Of a DNA stretch of 64,000 nucleotides, positions 12,120 through 24,147 are shown piece after piece. Within the stretch, counting starts at the first letter, position 1. Each line of letters starts with the position of its first letter. The notes below the pieces were generated by a model, which saw only the letters and a program-made list of their open reading frames with translations, did no database searches and was not told where the DNA came from. The DNA lies in contig CP136061.1 of assembly GCA_032622095.1 (NCBI GenBank), positions 97,707,345 through 97,771,344 of the forward strand. The letters run 5' to 3'. The translations under genes were made by a program, and so were the position numbers. The stretch comes from Siphonodentalium dalli (lineage: Eukaryota; Mollusca; Scaphopoda; Gadilida; Siphonodentaliidae).

Positions 12120-12209
12120 CTCCTGTGGGTAAATGAAAAATATAAATATAGACTATACAGGTGTTACTGGTATAGTCTATATTGGTATTTTAGTTACCAC
12201 CCACAGGAG
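12120..12209. repeat. 90-bp foldback hairpin
   Basis: The outer arms 'CTCCTGTGGGTAA' and 'TTACCACCCACAGGAG' and the inner arms 'ATATAGACTATAC' and 'GTATAGTCTATAT' pair around an 11-nt loop. Probably a small foldback MITE. Confidence 0.65.
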
Positions 12210-12214
12210 ATTGT

Positions 12215-13600
12215 GTTTAATCACCATTTTTATTCGAATGGTATTTACAAACGTTTAACACAGCAAGTGTTGTTTGCAAAATATTGATCTATATTTGTTG
12301 CATATACACATAAATATAGCATAATACATTCAAAATAGCCTAAACATACTATAAGTTGCCCCAATATTTTCACACGTTGTCCAACAAGTGCCAGAAATAT
12401 TAAACCTGCAAAACCATTTGGGCCCATACGGTTATTCAACCATATGATACTTTTCAATATACACTGAAAACAAATCGGGTCATTATCAGTAATCTAAGTT
12501 AGTAACAAGCATTAGGAGTCACTTCGACTAACCCACACCTTTCAGCGGCTCACTGTGACTAACTCTGGTCTCAGTAATAGTGACTAAGTTACTCGAAGAA
12601 TAAATTTAATTTCAACACGGCGTCAAATTAAGCTTAATCATTATTCATTGCTAAATGTTCAATATCCAAGGCATCGCAATTATCTATCATTGAAAGAATG
12701 CGATGAGAGGATATAAAACAAAATGGCATATACCAGAATAAGGCTCCATTATTTGGATAAAAGGTTCTTATGTCATAGACACCACAGATATCTCGGAATA
12801 CATGAACCAGTTAAACAGACCTATATACATACATGTACCACAAAATATTGTTATACCTCTCAATAGACCAGTATTGGAATATATGATTGAAAGCCTGTCC
12901 TCATTTTAACTCTGGATAATATGTCCTGTTATATTTTCATCAACTTCTTATGTCAAAATATAAATCTTATCCCCGCTCTCAAGATATCATACACTCATCA
13001 GTACGCCATGAGGTTACAATACACCAAATGATTTGCATCGGCCTCGGTGTTAACAAATCCCGCTGACCTGTATTCGCAGGAGAGGGTTGACCCTGCACGA
13101 GTATTACAAATTAAAGAACGTCCTTTTAGACACACGATGTGCCCAAAAGTACTTGTCAACGTATTGTGTCACACTGCAGCTTGCCAAACGTCACACTACA
13201 CTTAAAATGGAGAAAACAATAACAAACCCCTCCCATAAATTATTCGCCAATTGGACAGCCATAACCGTTCACCGTGTGGCTATATTTGATGTTTCTCGCC
13301 GGGAAACACTTTTGTGCATTTGTTCGTGCACTTTTCATACATGTATCATTGACCATTCAGCTGCCAGGAGTTTTGTTATGCTGATCCTAGCTTGGGGGTC
13401 CCAGGGGAAATCACTCTACTAATTTATATTTGGTGTATTATAACCATGAAGTCATAGATTGGAGTAATTATGTACCGTCGTGCGTTATTATAAAAGAAGT
13501 GGCTGGTGATTTTGTAAACTTAAGAACGAATTTACGCCTGACCGTGTGTTTCATTGTGGTATGGGCCGTAACAAACTGTTATAAAAAATATAATAAACAG
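12215..13600. other. No recognisable gene
   Basis: One 111-codon frame (13087-13422 plus) has no signal peptide, domain or splice signal. Otherwise AT-rich DNA. Confidence 0.5.
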
Positions 13601-13603
13601 AAG

Positions 13604-13742
13604 AGTTAACTGTTCTGAGTAGCGTACGTGTTGTCTCATCTTGTGAGATGCGAGGATTGTTTTCACTTGGCTAGTACATCGTAAAAATAATCCCCCACTA
13701 ATACTCGAGGGGAAAATCGTACGCTTCTCAGAACAGTTAACT
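13604..13742. mobile_element. 139-bp MITE-like element with 25-bp inverted ends
   Basis: The ends 'AGTTAACTGTTCTGAG' and 'CTCAGAACAGTTAACT' are perfect complements and extend inward with a GTACG block (one mismatch). The interior is not palindromic. A small non-autonomous DNA transposon is the simplest reading; the target duplication is unclear. Confidence 0.55.
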
Positions 13743-13864
13743 ATTGTCTCTATCTGGTTTTCTGTCTCAGTCATTTTGCCTAGCTAAGTTAGTCATCCTG
13801 ACGACAAACTGTTCACAGTATGTGCATGTATATTTGTACTCATCCACTGACATTCACCACGGCT

Positions 13865-14010
13865 ACTGACCAAAATTTTATAAAATATTTTTTGCGGCCG
13901 ATTTCCATCAAATTTATAAATAATTATCTTCAACTTATACAATGAATTTAATATTGTGGCTTAAATAGACGCCAAATTTGTGCCGCTCAAGTCAGGGATG
14001 GGTATATATG
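13865..14010 (+). repeat. Dispersed repeat unit ('GAGTCAGGGATG' family)
   Basis: 'GCCGATTTCCATCAAATTT' followed by 'TGTGGCTTAAATAGACGCC' and 'CTCAAGTCAGGGATGGG' matches the family order. Confidence 0.5.
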
Positions 14011-14014
14011 TTGA

Positions 14015-14755
14015 TAACAATACTTGCAATTGATTACCGCCTGTCATTTATTAACCTGGAGTCTAAACATGTCATACTCTTACTTGCCGACTTTCATTCC
14101 GATATATATCACAAACAAAGTGCAATATATAGGCACCTGGGACGAATTCTTGAACGTATTGTCTGTATGTGTGTAGCGTTAACGATAAGACTAGAGGCAG
14201 CTTTAGCATCGTCGGCACATATTCATTATCATTTATATCGATTGGCAAGTGTCGCTTTTCACCGATCCAGCAGGAAGGGGACTGTTCATGTTTAATTTCA
14301 AAACGTTGAATGAAGTACCCAACAAGAAAAGCACAAAGGGCGTTTATTATCCTGTTGTTCTGGGGTATTGTGTATCACTCTTGTGAGACTGATGACCTTT
14401 TGTTGTCGCTGCATTGTTGTCAGAGATGAGAATTGGAAAGGGGTCCAAAATTAGCCTTTGGTTTATCAAACAACGTTCTATTGAAATTAACTTTCTATAC
14501 GAAAGAGCAAAATGTTCATCGAAGCTCCCCATGCATAACAGATTTGTCGTGAGTAGACTGGAGCATCAAACCTTGAAATTTACGAAACACAATGGCAATT
14601 CAAATTTCGAGAACGATGTAGCTTTTACGTCTTTTGCAATGAAACTTGTTAATATTGACCAATTTTACACATACTAATTGGTTCATCGTGCTAATGTCGG
14701 AACGAGGACTCACGAACTCCAACATCTTTGACGAATATTGAACTGCATGAGCATT
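14015..14755. other. No recognisable gene
   Basis: Short frames only; no motif or repeat I can support. Confidence 0.5.
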
Positions 14756-14761
14756 CATGTA

Positions 14762-14928
14762 CAGTAATGCTCTAAGTAATCGACTTCTTAACCACAGCAG
14801 AATTATAGGTAACTTTTCTCGGCGAGAGCTTTCCGATGAATGGCAACAAGCCATATTTCCGACTAAATCGTGAAAAGTTACCCATAATTCTGCTGTGGTT
14901 AAGAAGTCGATTACTTAGAGCATTACTG
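14762..14928. mobile_element. Tc1/mariner-type MITE, copy 1 (167 bp)
   Basis: Terminal inverted repeats of about 58 bp start CAGTAATGCTCTAAGTAATC and are flanked by TA on both sides, the target duplication used by Tc1/mariner elements. The two arms are almost identical, so this is the youngest-looking of three copies (others at 22.70 and 48.73 kb). The centre carries 'GGCAACAAGCCATATTTC', present in all three. Confidence 0.75.
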
Positions 14929-14996
14929 TATGTACGTTACAATGTCATAGCGTCCAATTAATACATTAATGTAAAACATATCTGGCGGTAAGCTAA

Positions 14997-14999
<3 letters not shown>

Positions 15000-15067
<68 letters not shown>

Positions 15068-15089
15068 CTATATATATATATATATATTT
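15000..15089. repeat. (TA)n microsatellite
   Basis: About 90 bp of alternating T and A with one GC interruption. Such perfect TA tracts are prone to cruciform formation and length change. Confidence 0.95.
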
Positions 15090-15227
15090 AGTCCAAGATT
15101 GATATAAGATATGTCTATAGAAAATAATTCATTTAATTAAAATGTCTATAGGCCTTTCGTGGCATTGTCACTTTTCAATAGACGACAATAATGATTATGA
15201 CGTCATAGCGTCAAGGGAGATAACTCA

Positions 15228-15635
15228 ATTTAGAGAGAACGTAATTTCCTGAGTGCATTAAGTTTACACTTGAAATGTTTCATATAAAAGTCTTCTCTTT
15301 GCTGTCTGAGTATTTTGCTGTCGGACTGTAGTTTTTGAAACGGGAAAATCGAAAAGTTCCTACCCCCGCATTCATCCAAGTGTGCACTGAGCGGAATTTT
15401 TCGATATTCTGGTTGTTTAATTTGCTGCTTGTGAATTCTCGTTCTTTCTCGCAGTGTATTGCCCGTTTCTCCGACGTAACTTTCTGAACATCCATGGCAG
15501 ACGATGCAATAGATTAAGTTCCTTGTCCCACAGTCCATAGAAACATTCGGATACATTTTCATACCATTTTTTTATTTTAGGTTTTCGCCTGTATGGATAT
15601 AATTGCATGTCCCACATCGTTGTGAGCAAGGTGAC
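15228..15635 (-). pseudogene. Penelope-like element relic: GIY-YIG endonuclease end
   Basis: The main minus-strand frame (15562-15230, 110 codons) carries the GIY-YIG nuclease core: 'LIYCIVC' (GIY part), then 'ESYVGETGNTLRER' with YVG (YIG part) and the Arg of the second motif, then conserved His (RIHKQQI) and 'LSAHLDECGG', ending about 80 residues later. Just upstream in the same frame, beyond one stop codon near 15575, is 'CSQRCGTCNYIHTG'. This matches the CxxC zinc-knuckle that precedes the nuclease in Penelope-like retroelements. The reverse transcriptase is absent, so the copy is 5'-truncated, and the in-frame stop marks decay. The CxxC knuckle argues against a host GIY-YIG enzyme such as SLX1. 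Confidence 0.75.
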
Positions 15636-15659
15636 CATTATATGAATCAGAACCGACCC

Positions 15660-16200
15660 TTTGTTTCAAGTAGCTGTGATATTCATAAACACATTCATTT
15701 GGAGATAACCTGCACTATGAACAATCATTGTTCAACGAACTTTACCTGTGTCCGGAATTACGTATCAATTTCAGTGTTTTCTTACCATAAGAAATGGATT
15801 TGACGCCATGCTTGTTTGCATATTGTGTTACTCTGTCTGCATGTTTACACATTGATCGATTTAATATGATATACAAGTCATATATAGTAATCATAAAACT
15901 CTCTACATTGATCATAAATAAAAAGAAAAAAGCATCCAGATATGGAACATTTAGTTATTGTTGGCAAGGTCAAAGTAAACTTTTTCTGAATTTGTACATA
16001 AAAATTAAAGGCTGCCAGTTAGAACACCTCAAAGTTACAATTGTTTTGACCTGGAATTGTTCATCTGTATAATTGGCTCCCTAGATTTGTGGAATTTTGT
16101 CGCCAATTATATATGTTGTTTAAAGATACACATAATTAGCATTGCTCGAGTGAGGGTGTGGGTATCATAACTATGGAAGCACGGACTCGGTATGAGTGTT
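15660..16200. other. No recognisable gene; one diverged repeat fragment
   Basis: 16080-16160 resembles a worn unit of the 'GAGTCAGGGATG' family ('TCGCCAATTATATATGTTG', 'TGCTCGAGTGAGGG'). No coding signal. Confidence 0.45.
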
Positions 16201-16214
16201 CATTGCTTCAATTG

Positions 16215-16428
16215 TATTATATTCAATGAACGTGAACAAATCTAATTTATTATTGAAATGGCCTTATACAAACAGGATAGCACATTGAGATGTCCTTCAA
16301 CTCAGATCAAGTTTGAAAATCGGTTCAGATTTTCGCGCATGTCGGGGTTCGAACCCGTTCCAACCTTGTCTAGCCCAAATATGATGATCTTATTCACGAC
16401 CTACATATAACTACCTCGGCTACGGAGA
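16215..16428 (-). mobile_element. tRNA-derived SINE candidate
   Basis: On the minus strand an A-box-like 'TAGCCGAGGTAG' (about 16408) is followed about 55 nt later by a B-box 'GGTTCGAACCC' (about 16350) in a short T-arm-like stem. A non-tRNA body ('GAAAATCTGAACCGATTTTC') follows. The spacing is too long and the acceptor stem too poor for a working tRNA; this pattern is typical of a SINE promoter head. The 3' limit is not defined. Confidence 0.5.
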
Positions 16429-16479
16429 CATCCTTTAAATGGAAGCCCTTTCATCGAAAATTGGGAAGCTTATCATTCT

Positions 16480-17477
16480 GTACATGTGTTCGAATTTTGA
16501 CACAGTACGGATCGACGATTACAACGCACTTCCTCCCAAAATTGTATATGTGATATTGGGAATATAATGGTGTGGTATAAAGATACATATGTGGCTCCAA
16601 CCGAGTCAGCCATGGGGGTCGGAAAGGGCACAACATTGACATTTGTGTCGTCGATTTCCAGCAATCGTATATATTTCCATCTCCTTTGCACAATGAATCT
16701 ATGGTATGATACAAATTGCCAAGCTGATACATCGGAGTCAGGGATGGAGGTTGGGTAGGAGCACCACAATTGATAAACACTTTTTTATCGTGGATTTCTT
16801 GCGAACTTATATAACAACGTGTCGATGATATTAGAAACATAATGGTGTATTTTAAATTTAAAGAGGCACCATTCGGGTTATGACTGGGAGTAGGGGAAGA
16901 AGCACCAAAAATTAGTGAAATGATTGTTGGTTTAAAGTTCACAAATTAGTGGTGTCTAAGTCAGGAATGCGATGATTATCGCCTGCTGAGAACAATATGC
17001 GGGTCATATGACAAATAAATCGCATATACTTGCAATATTGTTGGATAATATTTTGACAAGATTTTCAATTAGTGTCATGCTTTCGACGTCTTGGAAATGT
17101 GTCTGCATATGGACGATGAGCCTAAGACGTGGTGCGTGGTAAGCGCTGCATTATAAAGAAAATATATTTACGTCTTCTATATCGTCATCGGAACAGCATA
17201 TATAGTCTATGTTCCGATACCGTCGGTGGTTTAGTGTGGCGTCCTTTTTAATAGCCAATGTATGATTACTTATTCGCAGTCTGGTAATATTATCCTATTT
17301 GCTATTGATGTTGTGTCAGGGCGCCATAAAAGCTAGAGATATGGCCAAATATTTGACATTGACGAATAAGGTAAAATTATTCAACCAAATTCTTACGTAC
17401 ATCAAAATTTTATTATCTGATAAAAATGTTCAAAAGGTTCATTTTTAATACTGGAAAGTCCGGGCAACCCTGCAAGT
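16480..17477 (+). mobile_element. Helitron-like element with internal tandem units
   Basis: About three diverged units of roughly 150 bp (16560-16980) carry 'AATGGTGTGGTATAAAGA', 'GAGTCAGGGATGG' and 'CGTGGATTTCTTGCGAAC'. Downstream, 17448-17477 reads 'AGTCCGGGCAACCCTGCAAGT', one base off the CTRRT rule but otherwise matching the minus-strand end at 1412 (GGGTAACCCTGCTAGT). The shared body block and terminus make one family. The 5' end is undefined and there is no coding. Confidence 0.4.
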
Positions 17478-17489
17478 AGATTGTGTGTC

Positions 17490-18115
17490 GGTAGCGTATA
17501 GTAGGGGCGCAAATGTAAGGAGTGTCCATAATAAGTGATTTATGCGAATAGTATTTTGTTATTGGAAATTTATTCTAGTTTTTTGCGTGTGGCCAAGTTC
17601 ACTTTGCTATGGCATTTCCAAATGTACCTACTCGATTTTTCAGGAATTTTTTGGACCGCATGTATTTATTTATTATCGACGTACTCGAAGATTGTATTCA
17701 CAATGGCACGTCCACGTCCACTTCTTAGTGGCCGGAATTGATAGCTGACTTCAAACAAGATAGTAACCGTTAAAAAGTAATGAAACGTCATGTCAGCGTA
17801 CGTCCAACGATGACGAGTAATAAACATTCTCATCGATTCACCAAAATAAAGGTCTTTTGATTGCGCCCTACCGTTGAGATCTCGGATGTAATGTCACCCA
17901 AAAAACGATACCGGGTGTCTACGAACAATCGTGTTTCGTATAGCCACTTTGCGGATGGTTATTAAACTACGTATCTGAGCAAATATCATTGATATAGCTC
18001 ACAACTGACCATGCACCATACAAGAGAGTAGACTTGGCCAAATCATTGTCCAATATGGCCGCTAAAATTGCGTCCATATTTGAAATAATAATTATTTTCC
18101 CCTGAATTTTGGCTA
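17490..18115. other. No recognisable gene
   Basis: Two overlapping 68-codon frames at 17535-17748 are shadows of one sequence with no motif. Confidence 0.5.
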
Positions 18116-18119
18116 GATT

Positions 18120-18735
18120 GTATCCATGACAACTCAGCCACCCACTGTACGTATACTCACACAACCCGCCCATGATCAAACAGTTACTCATTGTATACAT
18201 ATACAACAACCAATGACAACACAGCCATCGTAGAGATGCTATCAACCAAACGACCGCTTATGACCATCCAGCGTTACTCCTGGTATGAATATGTGACTTA
18301 ACAATCATGACCATACAATCTTCCCATGTGCGCCTATATGCATTACACATAAGCATACATTCACTTCATAGTTATCCATAAATACCACCCGTGACCATAC
18401 AACCAACACGCGTATACATATACACCCACCCATGACAATAAGGTCACCAAAGGTACACGTGTACACCCACACATGTCCATACAATCACTCCATATGTACA
18501 AAAACAACACACATGTGGCCATGTAGGCATGATGTAGCTACCCTGGATATTATTCGCATATACCACTTCAATGACCATAAAGCTACTCCCTGTATACATA
18601 TTCATCTCACAATGGACACACCGATTATGGCCATATAGCTACTAATTGTTAAACTATTCACATCATTCATGACCATACAATAAATCCCTGTATATGCATA
18701 TTCACCTCACCTATGACCACACAATTACTCCTTGG
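18120..18735. repeat. Degenerate minisatellite, about 40-50 bp unit
   Basis: Many diverged copies of 'CATGACCATACAATCACTCC' followed by 'TGTATACATATACACC'. The period varies and insertions are common, so the array looks old. Confidence 0.65.
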
Positions 18736-18739
18736 CTGC

Positions 18740-19306
18740 CATTGTGAAATGTACCATGTATAGTGTTGATGAATTTTTATGCTAATGAGAGAGTAGCCAC
18801 ATAATATGGTCCATTCCAATTCCGTTTTGAAATTCTGCCCATTCCGTTCAAACACATATGTATATGTCACTCATACCACCAAGCATTCTTATGAAAGAAA
18901 TCTAAGGAAGCCAACATTGACACCCGATGTCCACAACGTCACGGGTGGTACAATAAGTTGACACAAAGTGGATCACCACACCTTTTCCCGACGAGATATC
19001 GGCGTTAGGTGTGGGCTGTGATGATTTTACCTTCTATGCTGATTACAGTGACACGTAGTGTGTAGCCAATGAAGATATCAACCAGGGTGACGATTTATCA
19101 GACGATGATCAGCAGCAGTTCTCAATTTCATGTGTTTCAACAATTAGAAACTAATGTACCAAATATTATGGCAAAGTTGTATTTTAATTTCAAATATGGA
19201 AGCCATTTTGGCGGACATCATGGATAATAAATCGCAAATTATCCTTTCATATGCTGTGCAAGGTCTTTGATGAGCGACATACTTTATATTTTCCCAAGTA
19301 TATAGC
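18740..19306. other. No recognisable gene
   Basis: No frame or repeat that I can support. Confidence 0.5.
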
Positions 19307-19310
19307 TTAA

Positions 19311-19817
19311 AGATACGGGCGGCATTGGCGGTGGGTATGCTGTTAATATATCCAGCTCCGTCAAAAACCGCCATCAACAGAAATAGTAGTAAAATATAGA
19401 CACACTTTCTTCTTATACCAATTAGAAATATGGCATAAACAGTATGTTGTTGTCAAATGTTTTTCCTTTGTTATGTAAACAAAAGCAAAAAACGTTACGG
19501 AACCTGGCTTTTGTTTAGATCCGGATATGGTAAACATAAAGAGCGTTTTTGCTACTGTTTTCCTGATATGGAAATAAAAACAAGCGTTTATATCATGTGT
19601 GTGTGATTAACCAATAGCATTGCGCTGTGTTATGTAAACAGAAACTAAACTTATGTAACACGTGCAGGTTCGTGTTTACGTACACCATCGTACGTCTTGA
19701 CGACACTATATACTATCTACGCGCTGATTATGTTTGACATATGAACAAAACTATATATATATTTTAATGTTCCTTCTATTGATGGCGATTTGAACAAATA
19801 TGAATATTTCTTCAACT
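19311..19817. mobile_element. TTAA-flanked MITE, copy 1
   Basis: About 507 bp between TTAA sites (19307-19310, 19818-19821). It matches the element at 61384-61877 along its length ('GGCGGTGGGTATGCTGTTAA', 'GCATAAACAGTATGTTGTTG', 'TATGTAAACAAAAGCA', 'GGTAAACATAAAGAGCGTT'). The right terminal repeat has been lost by a small deletion, so only the full copy at 61.4 kb shows both ends. Confidence 0.65.
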
Positions 19818-19969
19818 TTAATAACCATAATGCAATGTGTCTATACGAAATGCGCTTCTTTGTGGACACGCGGGTCGTTTTGAGGGAGGGTTAAGATTTT
19901 TTTATCAAACAATCGATAATTTTGATCTAAAATAGTCGGAGAAATTTCTTATTTTGTGTGCAATAATAC

Positions 19970-20335
19970 TAAGGTAAACATGATAAATCGAACATCTTAA
20001 ACAGGTCTGGGTGAAGCAACAATATATCTATAATAGTCCGATAAATAAAAAATCTACTTTGTGATAAATCGCAAACCTTTGCGAATCGCAAACTACTTTG
20101 CGAGAAATATATGCGATCTGGTGCAAAGGTTTTCGATTTGTCACAAAGGTTTGTGATTAATCGCAATGGTTTGTGATTTATCGCAGATATATATTTATGG
20201 GTTGGCACTAATAGGCTTGAACCAAATGAACATAAATCAGACATATTCAGCAGGTCCGTGTGAACCACCAATCGATCTACAATAGCAAGGTCGGGCTAAC
20301 ATAGACAGATCGGTCTTTCACAGCCAGCATGCATA
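19970..20335. repeat. GATAAATCGC-rich dispersed repeat, copy 2
   Basis: Core of 'GTGATAAATCGCAAACC' and 'GATTAATCGCAATGG' words with flanks 'ATCTTAAACAGGTCTGGGTGA' (first 20 bases conserved) and 'GTGAACCACCAATCGATCTA'. Opposite orientation to copy 1 at 7.9 kb. Confidence 0.55.
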
Positions 20336-21375
20336 TGGAATAAGGAGTAAACATTTGCGATAAATCTCAGACATCTTTAAAGTCGCCGTCGCGAAGTTCA
20401 TATTTTACCCAATTCCCCGCTTATTAGACCAACAGAGTCGTTCTGAGAACGAAATTAATCGTCCCAAGATTAGCCGCTATCGATTCGCATTCCAGGAAAC
20501 CCCCCTGGCATGCGCACAGCAGTAAACGCGAACTGCAGATTGGGTGTAATTTATTTTTGACCCGTGACGTCATTAATCACCTTGCGGCATTCTGTTGACA
20601 TTGTGTTATCGAAATCGGTTTCTGCGTGGTTTTGTTTTAGTTCACAAACATGTTTCGTTTTCGTTGGAAATCGTGAATTCGGAATGTATTTATGTGTGTA
20701 ATAAAATATTGAATAATACGACATGAATTATTCGCGTGGCCAAAAAACTCCGGAGTAAATTCGTACATATTTGGACGAAGTTCGTGTGTCACTGTGACTG
20801 TCAGAATAGGACCACAGCAGATCATGCCATGAATCTCTACTCCCGTGCCGCTGGAGTAGGTATTCGTGGCATGATCTACATGTAGGTCCACGGGAACTTC
20901 GAAATTTATTAACTTTCAACCTATTGTTGATATGAAATGCATGGGATACGTGACCGCTTTCGCAGATTTCTACTTTCAAGTCCCACAAGAAGAGTACTAA
21001 TTACGTTTCTGGCTGAACTATCAGAAGGGCTTCTTGGGTGGCTATGCTGTCTACGTGTCTGCATGTATCATCTTTGTGAAAATGATTTTAATATGATCAA
21101 ACAGTGAAATACAGATCTATACAGTATACCATGGCTTCTTCCATTCGTTGAGTTGAAAAAGTAAATACTGGAGTGTTATTACGCTGAATAATATAATATC
21201 TATGTTCAGGGTAAACACACCAGCTCCTCCCAAAATGGGCCGCATTGTATGGGGTTCAAGTTTATTTTCCAATTTTCCTCTGACTCATTCTTTTTTATTA
21301 TAATATACAAAAATGTGACAACAATAACGACCATAAAAAACGTTTGCTTTAAAAATAGTGAACCAAAATCATTAT
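20336..21375. other. No recognisable gene
   Basis: Overlapping minus-strand frames at 20637-20988 have no motif. 'CATGCCATGAATC' and 'GGCATGATC' near 20825-20880 are a minor palindrome. Confidence 0.5.
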
Positions 21376-21379
21376 TTTA

Positions 21380-22075
21380 TCATTTTATGCAGATTAGTTC
21401 CATACATCACCTTCTCAGGAGAAGTCTATTTCTTGCCATTTCATGACTATAAAGCAAAATAATCAATAAAACCCCCAAGATGATTTTTTGTCATGTAGGT
21501 CCTGGACTTCTTCCCTTCCTAGCCTGGATATCTTACCCCCACCCAAACCCTGACTCAAACAACATTTTCTCGGAAGAAGTTAATTTCTCATTGTTTCGTG
21601 ACTATATAAAGCAAAATAAGCAATAAAACCATGATTTTTCTCAAGTAGGCGCTGGTGTTGGGGGGGGGGGGGGGCTACATCATGTTCTGGAATCTTCGTT
21701 TCATGACTTTATAAAGCAAAATAAGCAATGAAACCATGAGACAATTTTTTGTCATGTAGGTGCTGGGTTGTGGGTAGCTATCCAGACCTGGACATTTGAA
21801 AGAATTCAATTAAATATAAACAAATTTAAATCTCAAGTCATTTTTCTCGCCATTTCAGGATCAAATAATCAATTGTGTGATTAAAAAAATATGTCGCTTG
21901 GAAAAAAATATATTTTAATAAAAAAAAAAGGGAATTATAAAAAAAAACATTTTTCTGGCAATTTCAGGATCAAACTATGAAAAGTGGGGGGAAATTTGTC
22001 ACTTGAAAATATATTTTTTTAAAATAAAAACAAAGTTAAATATCAAACAATTTGGCCATTCCAGAGTCAAACGTT
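21380..22075. repeat. Diverged tandem repeat, plus orientation
   Basis: Four to five units share 'TTTCATGACTATAAAGCAAAATAAGCAATAAAACC', cited here only as its 5' half 'TTTCATGACTATAAAGCAAA', followed by 'GTCATGTAGG.GCTGG' and a C-rich stretch ending in 'CCCTGACTCAAAC'. A run of about 14 G at 21661 is part of it. The array reappears inverted at 23.2-23.9 kb. Confidence 0.6.
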
Positions 22076-22701
22076 ATCAAATGAATGAAATTATTTTCAG
22101 TCATATATGGGAGATGAAGATTAGGGAGATACATTGTAACAAACTATTAAGATTTCATTCATTTATTCATGCATTTCTCCAGCTCGGGCAAACGAAAGCC
22201 CCTGTAATTTCCACCATCATTTGGGAAAGCATACTGAAATTACTGATGCCATTCACAACACACGATGGAAGAGGTCTGCAGTTATGCAAACCATGGTAGC
22301 CAAAGCACCACCGAATAAACTGTCTATGCGATATGCCTGTATTTGTTGTGCAGAGGTCCATTAAACGGATGACTATACTGTTGCTGGTATCCTAACCATG
22401 CAACTTCAAGTAGCCATGGGTCCAGGCACACACTCCTGAAGGGGACAGTCTCTGTGATACACTTGAAGTGTCCTTCCTATGAAATCGCTTTTGTCACTTC
22501 CTTTAGCTTGGTCTCAACTTTTTCAATCTCATGGCAACATCTGCACTCACAGGTACATTGTAGTCTCCATCACATACATAGGTGCATGAACACCTGAAAT
22601 GACAAGGGAAATACATTTATTATGGAACAACTCAGAGTTAACATTCAATTCCTCAATTTTGTTGATGCAAACTTTGACAAATTTGTAACAAACTCGACAT
22701 A

Positions 22702-22898
22702 CAGTAATGCCCTAAATAATCGACCCCTTAACCACATCAGAATTATAGGTATAGTTTCAGGATTCAGTTTGAAATATGGCTTGTGGAAATTCATCGGAAA
22801 GCTCTCATGAAGGCAACAAGTCATATTTCGGACTAAATCCTGAAAAGTTACCCACAGTTCTGCTGTGGTTAAGGGGTTGAATGTTTAGGTCATTGCTG
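22702..22898. mobile_element. Tc1/mariner-type MITE, copy 2 (197 bp)
   Basis: Ends 'CAGTAATGCCCTAAATAATC' and the diverged complement 'TTTAGGTCATTGCTG', with TA on both sides. It shares the centre 'GGCAACAAGTCATATTTC' with copy 1. It is longer by about 30 bp because an extra copy of the central block is present. Confidence 0.7.
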
Positions 22899-23199
22899 TA
22901 TGTTCTGATGAATGACAGTGGGCATGCGTCTGTCCGTCCACTTGTTCTCATGGATACATGCATCTTGGATAAGTTCCGCACAAATTTGTTATCAGAAGTT
23001 ATACCTGCTGAATTGTTTACCAGGTATCTATTTCATTATCCAGTTTTGTTAATATCCTGTTTTAATGATTCACAGCTTATACTATAGTAGTTTGTTTACC
23101 TGGTGTACATGATATCTCCCCCAGTGCATCCCCCCTTTTTACTATTTTCAGTCTGTCAAATGCTCACACCCACTGAGAATTCAACATACGACAAAATAT

Positions 23200-23880
23200 A
23201 AATGTACACGTATTAATTTATTGCTTATTTATTTTTATGTTATAGTCATTAAATGGCGATAAATTAACATGTTACAAGTTGTTTGAGTCAGGGTTTGGGT
23301 GGAGAGGGGGGAATTAGATACCCAGGTCTGAATATCCCCCACACCCAGCATCTACATAAGAGTATATGACAAAAATAAACTAATTATTTTATTGCTTATA
23401 TTGCCCTATAATGCTATATATCCATTAAAATTTTGATTGAGTCAGGATTTGGGTTGGGAGAAATTACACAGGCCTGAATATCCCTCCCCCCCCCCCCCAA
23501 AAAAGAAACCAGCAGCTGCATATGAGACAAAAATATCTTATTATTTATCACTTACATTTACCGGTATATCGCTTTATATAGTCATGAAATGGCGAGAAAT
23601 TAAAATTAATCGAGAAAAATTTCATTGAGTCAGGGTTTGGGATGGGAGGGGGGAATACCGAGGCTTGAGTATCTCTCGCCTTTTCATGAGTGTATGAAGC
23701 AAAATAAGCAACTTATAAAATAATAAATTAATTTTTGTCATAAGTAGCTGCTCGGTTGGGGAGTGGGGGCGATAATAAACCCGGGTATCTTTCTCCTGCC
23801 CCAAATACTGACTCAAACAACTTTTTCTTGGAAAGTTAATTTCTTTCCGTTTCATGACTATATATTCAGAAATAGCATAC
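23200..23880. repeat. Diverged tandem repeat, minus orientation
   Basis: Three units of the 21.4-kb array in reverse: 'GTTTGAGTCAGGGTTTGGG', a G-rich stretch, then 'GTCATGAAATGGCGAGAAAT'. The two arrays form a loose inverted pair around the MITE at 22.7 kb. Confidence 0.6.
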
Positions 23881-24147
23881 ATTGGCATGTATAGACCAAG
23901 TTTTCTCTGTCCACAACAGCTTGGGAAATTGGTTGGGATGATGCTGTTTTGGACCGAGAATCCGAGATGCCTCCTGTTGCTCTTCTATACCAGTACCGTA
24001 ACAGATTTTCATTCAAAAGACATACTACATGTACATGTATAGTACCCCGACAGTCATGTGAACCCATGAATATAATCATCTCACTTGGACCACAATGAAT
24101 CTGTCTTCAAAATGATATACAATGTACCATATACTGTTATAGAAAAT

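Noticed and set aside
16340-16360. tRNA gene at a perfect GGTTCGAACCC
   Set aside because: No acceptor stem, wrong A-box/B-box spacing and a non-tRNA body follow. A SINE head fits better.
18120-18735. CRISPR-like regularly spaced repeats
   Set aside because: Unit and spacer lengths vary and the 'spacers' resemble each other. It is a diverged minisatellite in a eukaryotic genome.
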